A stretch of DNA of 64,000 nt from Heliopora coerulea (GCA_030142905.1 JASJOG010000043.1:1560501-1624500), one strand, 5' to 3'; shown: positions 45,201 through 59,344, counted from the first letter of the stretch. Notes: generated from the letters alone by a model not told the origin. Made by a program: numbers and translations.

Positions 45201-48200
45201 TTACTTTCTATGCGATAAACTTTCATATTCTGCACTCATTTCGAAAGTTGCAAATTGGTCGAAAAATCGTCAAAAACCAAAGGTTAACCCCTTTACTTTT
45301 TGGTCAAATTTTTCCACCTAAAATTTTCGACGTAATTTCGCTCAAAAACCACTCAAATCACTGCAAAACTACTTTCTATGCAATAAACTTTCATATTCTG
45401 CACTTATTTCGAAAGTTGCAAATTGGTCGAAAAATAGTCAAAAACCAAAGGTTAACCCCTTTACTTTTTGGTCAAATTTTTCCACCTAAAATTTTCGACG
45501 TAATTTCGCTCAAAAACCACTCAAATCACTGCAAAACTACTTTCTATGCAATAAACTTTCATATTCTGCACTTATTTCGAAAGTTGCAAATTGGTCGAAA
45601 AATCGTCAAAAACCAAACGTTAACCCCTTTACTTTTTGGTCAAATTTTTCCACCTAAAATTTTCGACGTAATTTCGCTCAAAAACCACTCAAATCACTGC
45701 AAAACTACTTTCTATGCAATAAACTTTCATATTCTGCACTTATTTCGAAAGTTGCAAATTGGTCGAAAAATCGTCAAAAACCAAAGGTTAACCCCTTTAC
45801 TTTTTGGTCAAATTTTTCCACCTAAAATTTTCGACGTAATTTCGCTCAAAAACCACTCAAATCACTGCAACACTACTTTCTATGCAATAAACTTTCATAT
45901 TCTGCACTTATTTCGAAAGTTGCAAATTGGTCGAAAAATCGTTAAAAAACCAAAGGTTAACCCCTTTAATTTTTGGTCAAATTTTTCCACCTAAAATTTT
46001 CGACGTAATTTCGCTCAAAAACCACTCAAATCACTGCAAAACTACTTTCTATGCAATAAACTTTCATATTCTGCACTTATTTCGAAAGTTGCAAATTGGT
46101 CGAAAAATCTTCAAAAACCAAAGGTTAACCCCTTTACTTTTTGGTCAAATTTTTCCACCTAAAATTTTCGACGTAATTTCGCTCAAAAACCACTCAAATC
46201 ACTGCAAAACTACTTTCTATGCAATAAACGTTCATATTCTGCACTTATTTCGAAAGTTGCAAATTGGTCGAAAAATCGTCAAAAACCAAAGGTTAACCCC
46301 TTTACTTTTTGGTCAAATTTTTCCACCTAAAATTTTCGACGTAATTTCGCTCAAAAACCACTCAAATCACTGCAAAACTACTTTCTATGCAATAAACTTT
46401 CATATTCTGCACTTATTTCGAAAGTTGCAAATTGGTCGAAAAATCGTCAAAATCCAAAGGTTAACCCCTTTACTTTTTGGTCAAATTTTTCCACCTAAAA
46501 TTTTCGACGTAATTTCGCTCAAAAACCACTCAAATCACTGCAAAACTACTTTCTATGCAATAAACTTTCATATTCTGCACTTATTTCGAAAGTTGCAAAT
46601 TGGTCGAAAAATCGTTAAAAAACCAAAGGTTAACCCCTTTACTTTTTGGTCAAATTTTTCCACCTAAAATTTTCGACGTAATTTCGCTCAAAAACCACTC
46701 AAATCACTGCAAAACTACTTTCTATGCAATAAATTTTCATATTCTGCACTTATTTCGAAAGTTGCAAATTGGTCGAAAAATCGTCAAAAACCAAAGGTTA
46801 ACCCCTTTACTTTTTGGTCAAATTTTTCCACCTAAAATTTTCGACGTAATTTCGCTCAAAAACCACTCAAATCACTGCAAAACTACTTTCTATGCAATAA
46901 ACTTTCATATTCTGCACTTATTTCGAAAGTTGCAAATTGGTCGAAAAATCGTCAAAAACCAAAGGTTAACCCCTTTACTTTTTGGTCAAATTTTTCCACC
47001 TAAAATTTTCGACGTAATTTCGCTCAAAAACCACTCAAATCACTGCAAAACTACTTTCTATGCAATAAACGTTCATATTCTGCACTTATTTCGAAAGTTG
47101 CAAATTGGTTGAAAAATCGTCAAAAACCAAAGGTTAACCCCTTTACTTTTTGGTCAAATTTTTCCACCTAAAATTTTCGACGTAATTTCGCTCAAAAACC
47201 ACTCAAATCACTGCAAAGCTACTTTCTATGCAATAAACTTTCATATTCTGCACTTATTTCGAAAGTTGCAAATTGGTCGAAAAATCGTCAAAAACCAAAG
47301 GTTAACCCCTTTACTTTTTGGTCAAATTTTTCCACCTAAAATTTTCGACGTAATTTCGCTCAAAAACCACTCAAATCACTGCAAAATTACTTTCTATGCG
47401 ATAAACTTTCATATTCTGCACTCATTTCGAAAGTTGCAAATTGGTCGAAAAATCGTCAAAAACCAAAGGTTAACCCCTTTACTTTTTGGTCAAATTTTTC
47501 CACCTAAAATTTTCGACGTAATTTCGCTCAAAAACCACTCAAATCACTGCAAAACTACTTTCTATGCAATAAACTTTCATATTCTGCACTTATTTCGAAA
47601 GTTGCAAATTGGTCGAAAAATAGTCAAAAACCAAAGGTTAACCCCTTTACTTTTTGGTCAAATTTTTCCACCTAAAATTTTCGACGTAATTTCGCTCAAA
47701 AACCACTCAAATCACTGCAAAACTACTTTCTATGCAATAAACTTTCATATTCTGCACTTATTTCGAAAGTTGCAAATTGGTCGAAAAATCGTCAAAAACC
47801 AAACGTTAACCCCTTTACTTTTTGGTCAAATTTTTCCACCTAAAATTTTCGACGTAATTTCGCTCAAAAACCACTCAAATCACTGCAAAACTACTTTCTA
47901 TGCAATAAACTTTCATATTCTGCACTTATTTCGAAAGTTGCAAATTGGTCGAAAAATCGTCAAAAACCAAAGGTTAACCCCTTTACTTTTTGGTCAAATT
48001 TTTCCACCTAAAATTTTCGACGTAATTTCGCTCAAAAACCACTCAAATCACTGCAACACTACTTTCTATGCAATAAACTTTCATATTCTGCACTTATTTC
48101 GAAAGTTGCAAATTGGTCGAAAAATCGTCAAAAACCAAAGGTTAACCCCTTTACTTTTTGGTCAAATTTTTCCACCTAAAATTTTCGACGTAATTTCGCT

Positions 48201-51200
48201 CAAAAACCACTCAAATCACTGCAAAATTACTTTCTATGCGATAAACTTTCATATTCTGCACTCATTTCGAAAGTTGCAAATTGGTCGAAAAATCGTCAAA
48301 AACCAAAGGTTAACCCCTTTACTTTTTGGTCAAATTTTTCCACCTAAAATTTTCGACGTAATTTCGCTCAAAAACCACTCAAATCACTGCAAAACTACTT
48401 TCTATGCAATAAACTTTCATATTCTGCACTTATTTCGAAAGTTGCAAATTGGTCGAAAAATAGTCAAAAACCAAAGGTTAACCCCTTTACTTTTTGGTCA
48501 AATTTTTCCACCTAAAATTTTCGACGTAATTTCGCTCAAAAACCACTCAAATCACTGCAAAACTACTTTCTATGCAATAAACTTTCATATTCTGCACTTA
48601 TTTCGAAAGTTGCAAATTGGTCGAAAAATCGTCAAAAACCAAACGTTAACCCCTTTACTTTTTGGTCAAATTTTTCCACCTAAAATTTTCGACGTAATTT
48701 CGCTCAAAAACCACTCAAATCACTGCAAAACTACTTTCTATGCAATAAACTTTCATATTCTGCACTTATTTCGAAAGTTGCAAATTGGTCGAAAAATCGT
48801 CAAAAACCAAAGGTTAACCCCTTTACTTTTTGGTCAAATTTTTCCACCTAAAATTTTCGACGTAATTTCGCTCAAAAACCACTCAAATCACTGCAACACT
48901 ACTTTCTATGCAATAAACTTTCATATTCTGCACTTATTTCGAAAGTTGCAAATTGGTCGAAAAATCGTTAAAAAACCAAAGGTTAACCCCTTTAATTTTT
49001 GGTCAAATTTTTCCACCTAAAATTTTCGACGTAATTTCGCTCAAAAACCACTCAAATCACTGCAAAACTACTTTCTATGCAATAAACTTTCATATTCTGC
49101 ACTTATTTCGAAAGTTGCAAATTGGTCGAAAAATCTTCAAAAACCAAAGGTTAACCCCTTTACTTTTTGGTCAAATTTTTCCACCTAAAATTTTCGACGT
49201 AATTTCGCTCAAAAACCACTCAAATCACTGCAAAACTACTTTCTATGCAATAAACGTTCATATTCTGCACTTATTTCGAAAGTTGCAAATTGGTCGAAAA
49301 ATCGTCAAAAACCAAAGGTTAACCCCTTTACTTTTTGGTCAAATTTTTCCACCTAAATTTTTCGACGTAATTTCACTCAAAAACCACTCAAATCACTGCA
49401 AAACTACTTTCTATGCAATAAATTTTCATATTCTGCACTTATTTCGAAAGTTGCAAATTGGTCGAAAAATCGTTAAAAAACCAAAGGTTAACCCCTTTAC
49501 TTTTTGGTCAAATTTTTCCACCTAAAATTTTCGACGTAATTTCGCTCAAAAACCACTCAAATCACTGCAAAACTACTTTCTATGCAATAAACGTTCATAT
49601 TCTGCACTTATTTCGAAAGTTGCAAATTGGTTGAAAAATCGTAAAAAACCAAAGGTTAACACCTTTACTTTTTGGTCAAATTTTTCCACCTAAAATTTTC
49701 GACGTAATTTCGCTCAAAAACCACTCAAATCACTGCAAAGCTACTTTCTATGCAATAAACTTTCATATTCTGCACTTATTTCGAAAGTTGCAAATTGGTC
49801 GAAAAATCGTCAAAAACCAAAGGTTAACCCCTTTACTTTTTGGTCAAATTTTTCCACCTAAAATTTTCGACGTAATTTCGCTCAAAAACCACTCAAATCA
49901 CTGCAAAATTACTTTCTATGCGATAAACTTTCATATTCTGCACTCATTTCGAAAGTTGCAAATTGGTCGAAAAATCGTCAAAAACCAAAGGTTAACCCCT
50001 TTACTTTTTGGTCAAATTTTTCCACCTAAAATTTTCGACGTAATTTCGCTCAAAAACCACTCAAATCACTGCAAAACTACTTTCTATGCAATAAATTTTC
50101 ATATTCTGCACTTATTTCGAAAGTTGCAAATTGGTCGAAAAATAGTCAAAAACCAAAGGTTAACCCCTTTACTTTTTGGTCAAATTTTTCCACCTAAAAT
50201 TTTCGACGTAATTTCGCTCAAAAACCACTCAAATCACTGCAAAACTACTTTCTATGCAATAAACTTTCATATTCTGCACTTATTTCGAAAGTTGCAAATT
50301 GGTCGAAAAATCGTCAAAAACCAAACGTTAACCCCTTTACTTTTTGGTCAAATTTTTCCACCTAAAATTTTCGACGTAATTTCGCTCAAAAACCACTCAA
50401 ATCACTGCAAAACTACTTTCTATGCAATAAACTTTCATATTCTGCACTTATTTCGAAAGTTGCAAATTGGTCGAAAAATCGTCAAAAACCAAAGGTTAAC
50501 CCCTTTACTTTTTGGTCAAATTTTTCCACCTAAAATTTTCGACGTAATTTCGCTCAAAAACCACTCAAATCACTGCAACACTACTTTCTATGCAATAAAC
50601 TTTCATATTCTGCACTTATTTCGAAAGTTGCAAATTGGTCGAAAAATCGTTAAAAAACCAAAGGTTAACCCCTTTAATTTTTGGTCAAATTTTTCCACCT
50701 AAAATTTTCGACGTAATTTCGCTCAAAAACCACTCAAATCACTGCAAAACTACTTTCTATGCAATAAACTTTCATATTCTGCACTTATTTCGAAAGTTGC
50801 AAATTGGTCGAAAAATCTTCAAAAACCAAAGGTTAACCCCTTTACTTTTTGGTCAAATTTTTCCACCTAAAATTTTCGACGTAATTTCGCTCAAAAACCA
50901 CTCAAATCACTGCAAAACTACTTTCTATGCAATAAACTTTCATATTCTGCACTTATTTCGAAAGTTGCAAATTGGTCGAAAAATCGTCAAAATCCAAAGG
51001 TTAACCCCTTTACTTTTTGGTCAAATTTTTCCACCTAAAATTTTCGACGTAATTTCGCTCAAAAACCACTCAAATCACTGCAAAACTACTTTCTATGCAA
51101 TAAACTTTCATATTCTGCACTTATTTCGAAAGTTGCAAATTGGTCGAAAAATCGTTAAAAAACCAAAGGTTAACCCCTTTACTTTTTGGTCAAATTTTTC

Positions 51201-54200
51201 CACCTAAAATTTTCGACGTAATTTCGCTCAAAAACCACTCAAATCACTGCAAAACTACTTTCTATGCAATAAACGTTCATATTCTGCACTTATTTCGAAA
51301 GTTGCAAATTGGTCGAAAAATCGTCAAAAACCAAAGGTTAACCCCTTTAATTTTTGGTCAAATTTTTCCACCTAAAATTTTCGACGTAATTTCGCTCAAA
51401 AACCACTCAAATCACTGCAAAACTACTTTCTATGCGATAAACTTTCATATTCTGCACTCATTTCGATAGTTGCAAATTGGTCGAAAAATCGTCAAAAACC
51501 AAAGGTTAACCCCTTTACTTTTTGGTCAAATTTTTCCACCTAAAATTTTCGACGTAATTTCGCTCAAAAACCACTCAAATCACTGCAAAACTACTTTCTA
51601 TGCAATAAACGTTCATATTCTGCACTTATTTCGAAAGTTGCAAATTGGTCGAAAAATCGTCAAAAACCAAAGGTTAACCCCTTTACTTTTTGGTCAAATT
51701 TTTCCACCTAAAATTTTCGACGTAATTTCGCTCAAAAACCACTCAAATCACTGCAACACTACTTTCTATGCAATAAACTTTCATATTCTGCACTTATTTC
51801 GAAAGTTGCAAATTGGTCGAAAAATCGTTAAAAAACCAAAGGTTAACCCCTTTACTTTTTGGTCAAATTTTTCCACCTAAAATTTTCGACGTAATTTCGC
51901 TCAAAAACCACTCAAATCACTGCAAAACTACTTTCTATGCAATAAACTTTCATATTCTGCACTTATTTCGAAAGTTGCAAATTGGTCGAAAAATCTTCAA
52001 AAACCAAAGGTTAACCCCTTTACTTTTTGGTCAAATTTTTCCACCTAAAATTTTCGACGTAATTTCGCTCAAAAACCACTCAAATCACTGCAAAACTACT
52101 TTCTATGCAATAAACTTTCATATTCTGCACTTATTTCGAAAGTTGCAAATTGGTCGAAAAATCGTCAAAATCCAAAGGTTAACCCCTTTACTTTTTGGTC
52201 AAATTTTTCCACCTAAAATTTTCGACGTAATTTCGCTCAAAAACCACTCAAATCACTGCAAAACTACTTTCTATGCAATAAACTTTCATATTCTGCACTT
52301 ATTTCGAAAGTTGCAAATTGGTCGAAAAATCGTCAAAATCCAAAGGTTAACCCCTTTACTTTTTGGTCAAATTTTTCCACCTAAAATTTTCGACGTAATT
52401 TCGCTCAAAAACCACTCAAATCACTGCAAAACTACTTTCTATGCAATAAACTTTCATATTCTGCACTTATTTCGAAAGTTGCAAATTGGTCGAAAAATCG
52501 TTAAAAAACCAAAGGTTAACCCCTTTACTTTTTGGTCAAATTTTTCCACCTAAAATTTTCGACGTAATTTCGCTCAAAAACCACTCAAATCACTGCAAAA
52601 CTACTTTCTATGCAATAAACGTTCATATTCTGCACTTATTTCGAAAGTTGCAAATTGGTCGAAAAATCGTCAAAAACCAAAGGTTAACCCCTTTAATTTT
52701 TGGTCAAATTTTTCCACCTAAAATTTTCGACGTAATTTCGCTCAAAAACCACTCAAATCACTGCAAAACTACTTTCTATGCGATAAACTTTCATATTCTG
52801 CACTCATTTCGATAGTTGCAAATTGGTCGAAAAATCGTCAAAAACCAAAGGTTAACCCCTTTACTTTTTGGTCAAATTTTTCCACCTAAAATTTTCGACG
52901 TAATTTCGCTCAAAAACCACTCAAATCACTGCAAAACTACTTTCTATGCAATAAACGTTCATATTCTGCACTTATTTCGAAAGTTGCAAATTGGTCGAAA
53001 AATCGTCAAAAACCAAAGGTTAACCCCTTTACTTTTTGGTCAAATTTTTCCACCTAAAATTTTCGACGTAATTTCGCTCAAAAACCACTCAAATCACTGC
53101 AACACTACTTTCTATGCAATAAACTTTCATATTCTGCACTTATTTCGAAAGTTGCAAATTGGTCGAAAAATCGTTAAAAAACCAAAGGTTAACCCCTTTA
53201 ATTTTTGGTCAAATTTTTCCACCTAAAATTTTCGACGTAATTTCGCTCAAAAACCACTCAAATCACTGCAAAACTACTTTCTATGCAATAAACTTTCATA
53301 TTCTGCACTTATTTCGAAAGTTGCAAATTGGTCGAAAAATCTTCAAAAACCAAAGGTTAACCCCTTTACTTTTTGGTCAAATTTTTCCACCTAAAATTTT
53401 CGACGTAATTTCGCTCAAAAACCACTCAAATCACTGCAAAACTACTTTCTATGCAATAAACTTTCATATTCTGCACTTATTTCGAAAGTTGCAAATTGGT
53501 CGAAAAATCGTCAAAATCCAAAGGTTAACCCCTTTACTTTTTGGTCAAATTTTTCCACCTAAAATTTTCGACGTAATTTCGCTCAAAAACCACTCAAATC
53601 ACTGCAAAACTACTTTCTATGCAATAAACTTTCATATTCTGCACTTATTTCGAAAGTTGCAAATTGGTCGAAAAATCGTTAAAAAACCAAAGGTTAACCC
53701 CTTTACTTTTTGGTCAAATTTTTCCACCTAAAATTTTCGACGTAATTTCGCTCAAAAACCACTCAAATCACTGCAAAACTACTTTCTATGCAATAAACGT
53801 TCATATTCTGCACTTATTTCGAAAGTTGCAAATTGGTCGAAAAATCGTCAAAAACCAAAGGTTAACCCCTTTAATTTTTGGTCAAATTTTTCCACCTAAA
53901 ATTTTCGACGTAATTTCGCTCAAAAACCACTCAAATCACTGCAAAACTACTTTCTATGCGATAAACTTTCATATTCTGCACTCATTTCGATAGTTGCAAA
54001 TTGGTCGAAAAATCGTCAAAAACCAAAGGTTAACCCCTTTACTTTTTGGTCAAATTTTTCCACCTAAAATTTTCGACGTAATTTCGCTCAAAAACCACTC
54101 AAATCACTGCAAAACTACTTTCTATGCAATAAACGTTCATATTCTGCACTTATTTCGAAAGTTGCAAATTGGTCGAAAAATCGTCAAAAACCAAAGGTTA

Positions 54201-56095
54201 ACCCCTTTACTTTTTGGTCAAATTTTTCCACCTAAAATTTTCGACGTAATTTCGCTCAAAAACCACTCAAATCACTGCAACACTACTTTCTATGCAATAA
54301 ACTTTCATATTCTGCACTTATTTCGAAAGTTGCAAATTGGTCGAAAAATCGTTAAAAAACCAAAGGTTAACCCCTTTAATTTTTGGTCAAATTTTTCCAC
54401 CTAAAATTTTCGACGTAATTTCGCTCAAAAACCACTCAAATCACTGCAAAACTACTTTCTATGCAATAAACTTTCATATTCTGCACTTATTTCGAAAGTT
54501 GCAAATTGGTCGAAAAATCTTCAAAAACCAAAGGTTAACCCCTTTACTTTTTGGTCAAATTTTTCCACCTAAAATTTTCGACGTAATTTCGCTCAAAAAC
54601 CACTCAAATCACTGCAAAACTACTTTCTATGCAATAAACTTTCATATTCTGCACTTATTTCGAAAGTTGCAAATTGGTCGAAAAATCGTCAAAAACCAAA
54701 GGTTAACCCCTTTACTTTTTGGTCAAATTTTTCCACCTAAAATTTTCGACGTAATTTCGCTCAAAAACCACTCAAATCACTGCAACACTACTTTCTATGC
54801 AATAAACTTTCATATTCTGCACTTATTTCGAAAGTTGCAAATTGGTCGAAAAATCGTTAAAAAACCAAAGGTTAACCCCTTTAATTTTTGGTCAAATTTT
54901 TCCACCTAAAATTTTCGACGTAATTTCGCTCAAAAACCACTCAAATCACTGCAAAACTACTTTCTATGCAATAAACTTTCATATTCTGCACTTATTTCGA
55001 AAGTTGCAAATTGGTCGAAAAATCTTCAAAAACCAAAGGTTAACCCCTTTACTTTTTGGTCAAATTTTTCCACCTAAAATTTTCGACGTAATTTCGCTCA
55101 AAAACCACTCAAATCACTGCAAAACTACTTTCTATGCAATAAACTTTCATATTCTGCACTTATTTCGAAAGTTGCAAATTGGTCGAAAAATCGTCAAAAT
55201 CCAAAGGTTAACCCCTTTACTTTTTGGTCAAATTTTTCCACCTAAAATTTTCGACGTAATTTCGCTCAAAAACCACTCAAATCACTGCAAAACTACTTTC
55301 TATGCAATAAACTTTCATATTCTGCACTTATTTCGAAAGTTGCAAATTGGTCGAAAAATCGTTAAAAAACCAAAGGTTAACCCCTTTACTTTTTGGTCAA
55401 ATTTTTCCACCTAAAATTTTCGACGTAATTTCGCTCAAAAACCACTCAAATCACTGCAAAACTACTTTCTATGCAATAAACGTTCATATTCTGCACTTAT
55501 TTCGAAAGTTGCAAATTGGTCGAAAAATCGTCAAAAACCAAAGGTTAACCCCTTTACTTTTTGGTCAAATTTTTCCACCTAAAATTTTCGACGTAATTTC
55601 GCTCAAAAACCACTCAAATCACTGCAAAACTACTTTCTATGCAATAAACTTTCATATTATGCACTTATTTCGAAAGTTGCAAATTGGTCGAAAAATCTTC
55701 AAAAACCAAAGGTTAACCCCTTTACTTTTTGGTCAAATTTTTCCACCTAAAATTTTCGACGTAATTTCGCTCAAAAACCACTCAAATCACTGCAAAACTA
55801 CTTTCTATGCAATAAACTTTCATATTCTGCACTTATTTCGAAAGTTGCAAATTGGTCGAAAAATCGTTAAAAAACCAAAGGTTAACCCCTTTACATTTTG
55901 GTCAAATTTTTCCACCTAAAATTTTCGACGTAATTTCGCTCAAAAACCACTCAAATCACTGCAAAACTACTTTCTATGCAATAAACTTTCATATTCTGCA
56001 CTTATTTCGAAAGTTGCAAATTGGTCGAAAAATCGTCAAAAACCAAATGTTAACCCCTCTAACTTTTCGTCAAATATTTCCACTTTAAATCGTTG
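42265..56095 (+). repeat. 168-bp satellite array, about 82 monomers, with higher-order repeats
   Basis: Head-to-tail monomers of 168 bp (169 in variants with an extra A in the GTTAAAAAACC segment). Each contains TTCGACGTAATTTCGCTC, CACTCAAATCACTGCAA, CTATGCAATAAAC, ATTTCGAAAGTTGC and GGTTAACCCCTTTAC. Divergence between monomers is only a few per cent. Marker variants recur at fixed multiples: the GTTAAAAAACC variant at spacings of 505 (3 monomers) and 673 (4 monomers) between 50.6 and 55.9 kb, and blocks repeating at 1,176-1,178 (7 monomers), for example 43904 and 45080. Because 168 is divisible by 3, one plus frame stays open for up to 584 codons; these are not genes. The first and last monomers are the most diverged. 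Confidence 0.97.
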
Positions 56096-56149
56096 GTTGA
56101 ATTTTTTTTAAATTACCCGTAATTTTTAAAATTGTTAAATGTAATTATT

Positions 56150-56569
56150 TTAAATGTTGATTTACCTAGAATGTAAATGTAATGTTTAATAGAAATTAAA
56201 GATGAATGAAGGCCCAGAGGAATGTTGAAACGTTGAACAACACTGGGGAAAACTTGTTTATGTAAAAATGTTGGTCGAACGAAAGTTTGACTTTGGTCAA
56301 ACATTTTTACTTGCAAAAGATGAGGTGCAAAAAATTTATGCTGTGTAGCTTCTTTACGTCAAATGTACGTAGCACCATGATGCCGACCGGTGCAAAGCGA
56401 TACTATATCGTTTATCACCGATTTTAATGAGTTTTATCAAGTGGGGGAGAAGTAAACGTCAATACCTGTTGTAAAATACCAACGGTACGTGTACAATTAT
56501 ACTTCAACGGAACTCTGCTGACTGCAATGTCACAAACTAACTTAGTTACTTTGTTACGTAGTTACTTAG

Positions 56570-56600
<31 letters not shown>

Positions 56601-58750
56601 ACTTACTTTATTTTGTTGATGGCGATCAAGGAAATTCTCCAAGGTCCAAGAGTTTGTCCTGATTTTATGCAGGCGGTGGACGAGAACTAACCAACGAAAC
56701 CTGTAACAGAACGAAAAAGGTTATTGTTCAGTTATTTATTTCACCAAAGCTGTGCACTATGTCAAGCACGTGCAGGGTGGCAAACGCGCTTGTTATCGCA
56801 GCTCGATAATTTTGCTTCTTTGCCCACTGCAAAGTGAGTGAAGGACAATAGGTCCTTTGCCTTGAAATCCTTACTTTTTCAACCATTTTGAATTTGTCAG
56901 TGAACGTTCGGGGCTTAGAACTCCAAAACATTATTTCTCTTTCCATAGCCATCTTGAATTGCCATCTTGCCTGCTCTCTTTTAAGCAGACTAAACCAAGT
57001 ATTCCCCGTCGTGAAAGCGGTTGAACTCCCAAGAGAGCTAAAACAGTAAAACGATTGGCCAACTCAACTGTTCGGCTGCTGTGAAGTCCTCATTGGCCTC
57101 GTGGTTACCAAATGATAAAAAGTATTTTAATTGCGCCTAAATACGAATTAAAAGCATTTATTCGCCTCCACCATGCCTCCACTTTGGTTAACAATTAACT
57201 TTACCTTAGGCCTCCTTGAGTTCATCCCATTATGAATCCTTTAGAACCACAACATGAAGTGTTTCACACCAACCTGTTGAACCAAACCAAAAACCGTTCG
57301 TGCAGTGCGAAACGTTTGTGAATTATGAATACAGATAACCTCCCCCTGACACCAAAATCAGAAAACCTATTCAAAACTTCCTTCAAAACAAAGAACAGCA
57401 CCGTCTTTCCGCCAATTGAGGGTCTGAAGGCACTGGACTGTCTTTACCATTCTATTATATTCTTTCAAAGACTAAAGAGATATTAAATACTTACTAACCG
57501 AGAGCGAGGTCCGTACGGGAAAGTATTTACCTGAAGTTTTCGTACAGAGCGAGCGACGAAGGCGCCGGGTCTGTACGAAAAAACAGAAGGCAAATACTTT
57601 CGAGTGCAAAACGAAAAAACGAGCTTCATAAGGAATTTACTATATAGCTTTCGGCTGGTTTTCTTGCCCATTTTAAACTGAGTGTTCGTTGTAGGATGTT
57701 GCTGTTTACCGTACTTCGTTTCTTGTTCGTCTTGCTCCTTGTTTCCACCAGTTAAACATTTACTGGCCGTACTTTTAGACAATTAGCTTTGAACTAAAGC
57801 AGTAATAATGTTTCACCACATTTTATCATTCGGAATTTTTCATGGTAGATGATTAATTCTTCTTAAACTTCATTGAAACCAGCTCGAAGATTTTCCCGCC
57901 TAAACTTACCGGTTCGGAATAAGAAGCGTACGGGAGTGATGGAACCGGTCGGTCGAATCTCGTAAAATGTCGGACAGTTCCGCAACCAATCAGCATGCGC
58001 AGTTTTGCAAGCATACCGACAAACATTACAAGTAATTCATTATTGCCCATCTGTCTGCAATCAAGTTTTCTATGTTGAATTCAAAATTGCCTAAAAAGAA
58101 CGTGGAATTTTAGTCTCCGTAGAAAGATGTCTTGATCGTAATAGAAATTGCTCTGATAAACCATTTGAAGGAACTGTGTCAAGCATTCAAATTTTAATCA
58201 AGCAAAATTATGATTTAGGTATGATAATCTAAAACCATGTCTTTTAATTGAATACCAGGAAGTTGATACTGATTTAGATTTTTAATTTCAGTTATACGAT
58301 TTCGCTCATAAACATCTTTGTTGTTTTTGTTCATGAAAAAAGTGGTCCACATGTCCATTGAAACCGTCAGACTTTCATGTACAGTATGTATAAAGTCATG
58401 GGTTCTTTCCAATCTCTAACTCAGCTGATTTGTATTTCAGTGGGTAAGAATCTTTAATTTTGCTGAGTTATAACTAAATCGTTCTTGCCAGAGGTCCAGT
58501 AACGATCACTCCTCATGGGTTCAGTGTTACCACAGGATGAAACCAGGGGTACCCCGAGAAAGACTATGGTGCTTGGTACAGTTGGTAGAATCAAATTGGA
58601 CAACACTTTGCTCACACGTCACCAAGGTCAAGTTGTGAAAATGCACGTAGCTGGAATCGGACTTTAGTCTCTGAGGCCAGAGATACAAACGCTACCACCG
58701 TGATACCAATTCCCGGTTTGCGGTTTCAAAATATTTTTTCATTATAATTC
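56150..58750 (-). repeat. Right copy of the ~2.6-kb inverted repeat
   Basis: Reverse complement of the left copy (29140-32230). It begins only about 55 bases after the last satellite monomer. A TTAC microsatellite at 56566-56610 marks the place where the left copy carries its extra insertion. Confidence 0.9.
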
Positions 58751-58806
58751 ACCAAATATTTGAACCAACCAAACCCGAACAGCAAAGTTTCCGTTCATAT
58801 ATATCT

Positions 58807-58835
58807 CTGAGGATGATTCTGAAATAGAATCGAAA
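58807..58835 (+). ncRNA. Hammerhead-like motif
   Basis: CTGAGGA (58807-58813), one T, a perfect 6-bp stem GATTCT/AGAATC (58815-58820 and 58826-58831), then GAAA (58832-58835). This resembles the hammerhead core, but there is one extra base before the stem and the cleavage-site stems were not established. Confidence 0.4.
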
Positions 58836-58924
58836 CACTGCACATCCTCCCATGGAGAAACGTTTAGTTGTCGCGAGAATATCTTGCGCACTTAAATTGG
58901 ATAAAACTCGCCTCCAATTTCTGT

Positions 58925-59012
58925 GGAGTCGATAGCTTTATAGGTAGAGTGTCGGACCGGTATCCCAAAGGTGCGAGTTGAAATCCCGCTCAAGCCAACA
59001 TTTTTCAGTTGA
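58925..59012 (+). repeat. tRNA-derived SINE head, decayed
   Basis: TAGCTTTATAGGTAGAGTG resembles a tRNA D-arm/A box, and GAGTTGAAATCC a degenerate B box at the proper distance, followed by CCGCTCAAGCC. The anticodon arm does not pair well, so this is not a working tRNA. I recall similar tRNA-like SINE sequences from coral transcripts. Confidence 0.5.
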
Positions 59013-59049
59013 CTTCGGCGCTGTCAGATTATCATGAAAACTTTCTGTC

Positions 59050-59330
59050 CATAGGTTAACCCCTTTACTTTTTGGTTGAATTTTTTTACCTCGAAAATTC
59101 AACAAAATTTCAGCGTAAATTTGCTCAAATAAGCGTAGAAATTACTTTTCGGTGAAATTTTTCGACCTCGAAAATTCAAAAATATTTCAGGGTAAAATGA
59201 TTCAAATAAGTGAAAAACTGAATTCTTTGGACTGAATATTCATATTTCCTGCTGATTTCGAAATTTTGAGATGGGTGGAAAAATCGTCAAAAATCCTTTA
59301 CTTTTTGGTCAAATTTTAACCTTTGGAAAG
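59050..59330 (+). repeat. Decayed 168-bp satellite monomers, right outlier
   Basis: GGTTAACCCCTTTACTTTTT at 59055, then divergent monomer parts including TCAAATAAG, CATATTTC, GATTTCGAAATTTTG and GGAAAAATCGTCAAAAAT. Same orientation as the main array. Confidence 0.8.
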
Positions 59331-59344
59331 GGTATTCATGTTAA

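Noticed and set aside
42376..56088. Many long plus-strand open frames (up to 584 codons) made of a 56-residue repeat
   Set aside because: They are a by-product of a 168-bp satellite whose unit is divisible by three and lacks stops in one frame. Frames break wherever a monomer has an extra base. There is no independent start, splice or family evidence.
42265..56095. CRISPR array
   Set aside because: The repeated unit is contiguous and 168 bp long with no unique spacers, and the DNA is eukaryotic.
58925..59012. Functional tRNA gene
   Set aside because: A- and B-box-like parts are present, but the anticodon stem does not pair and the B box is degenerate; better explained as a decayed SINE head.
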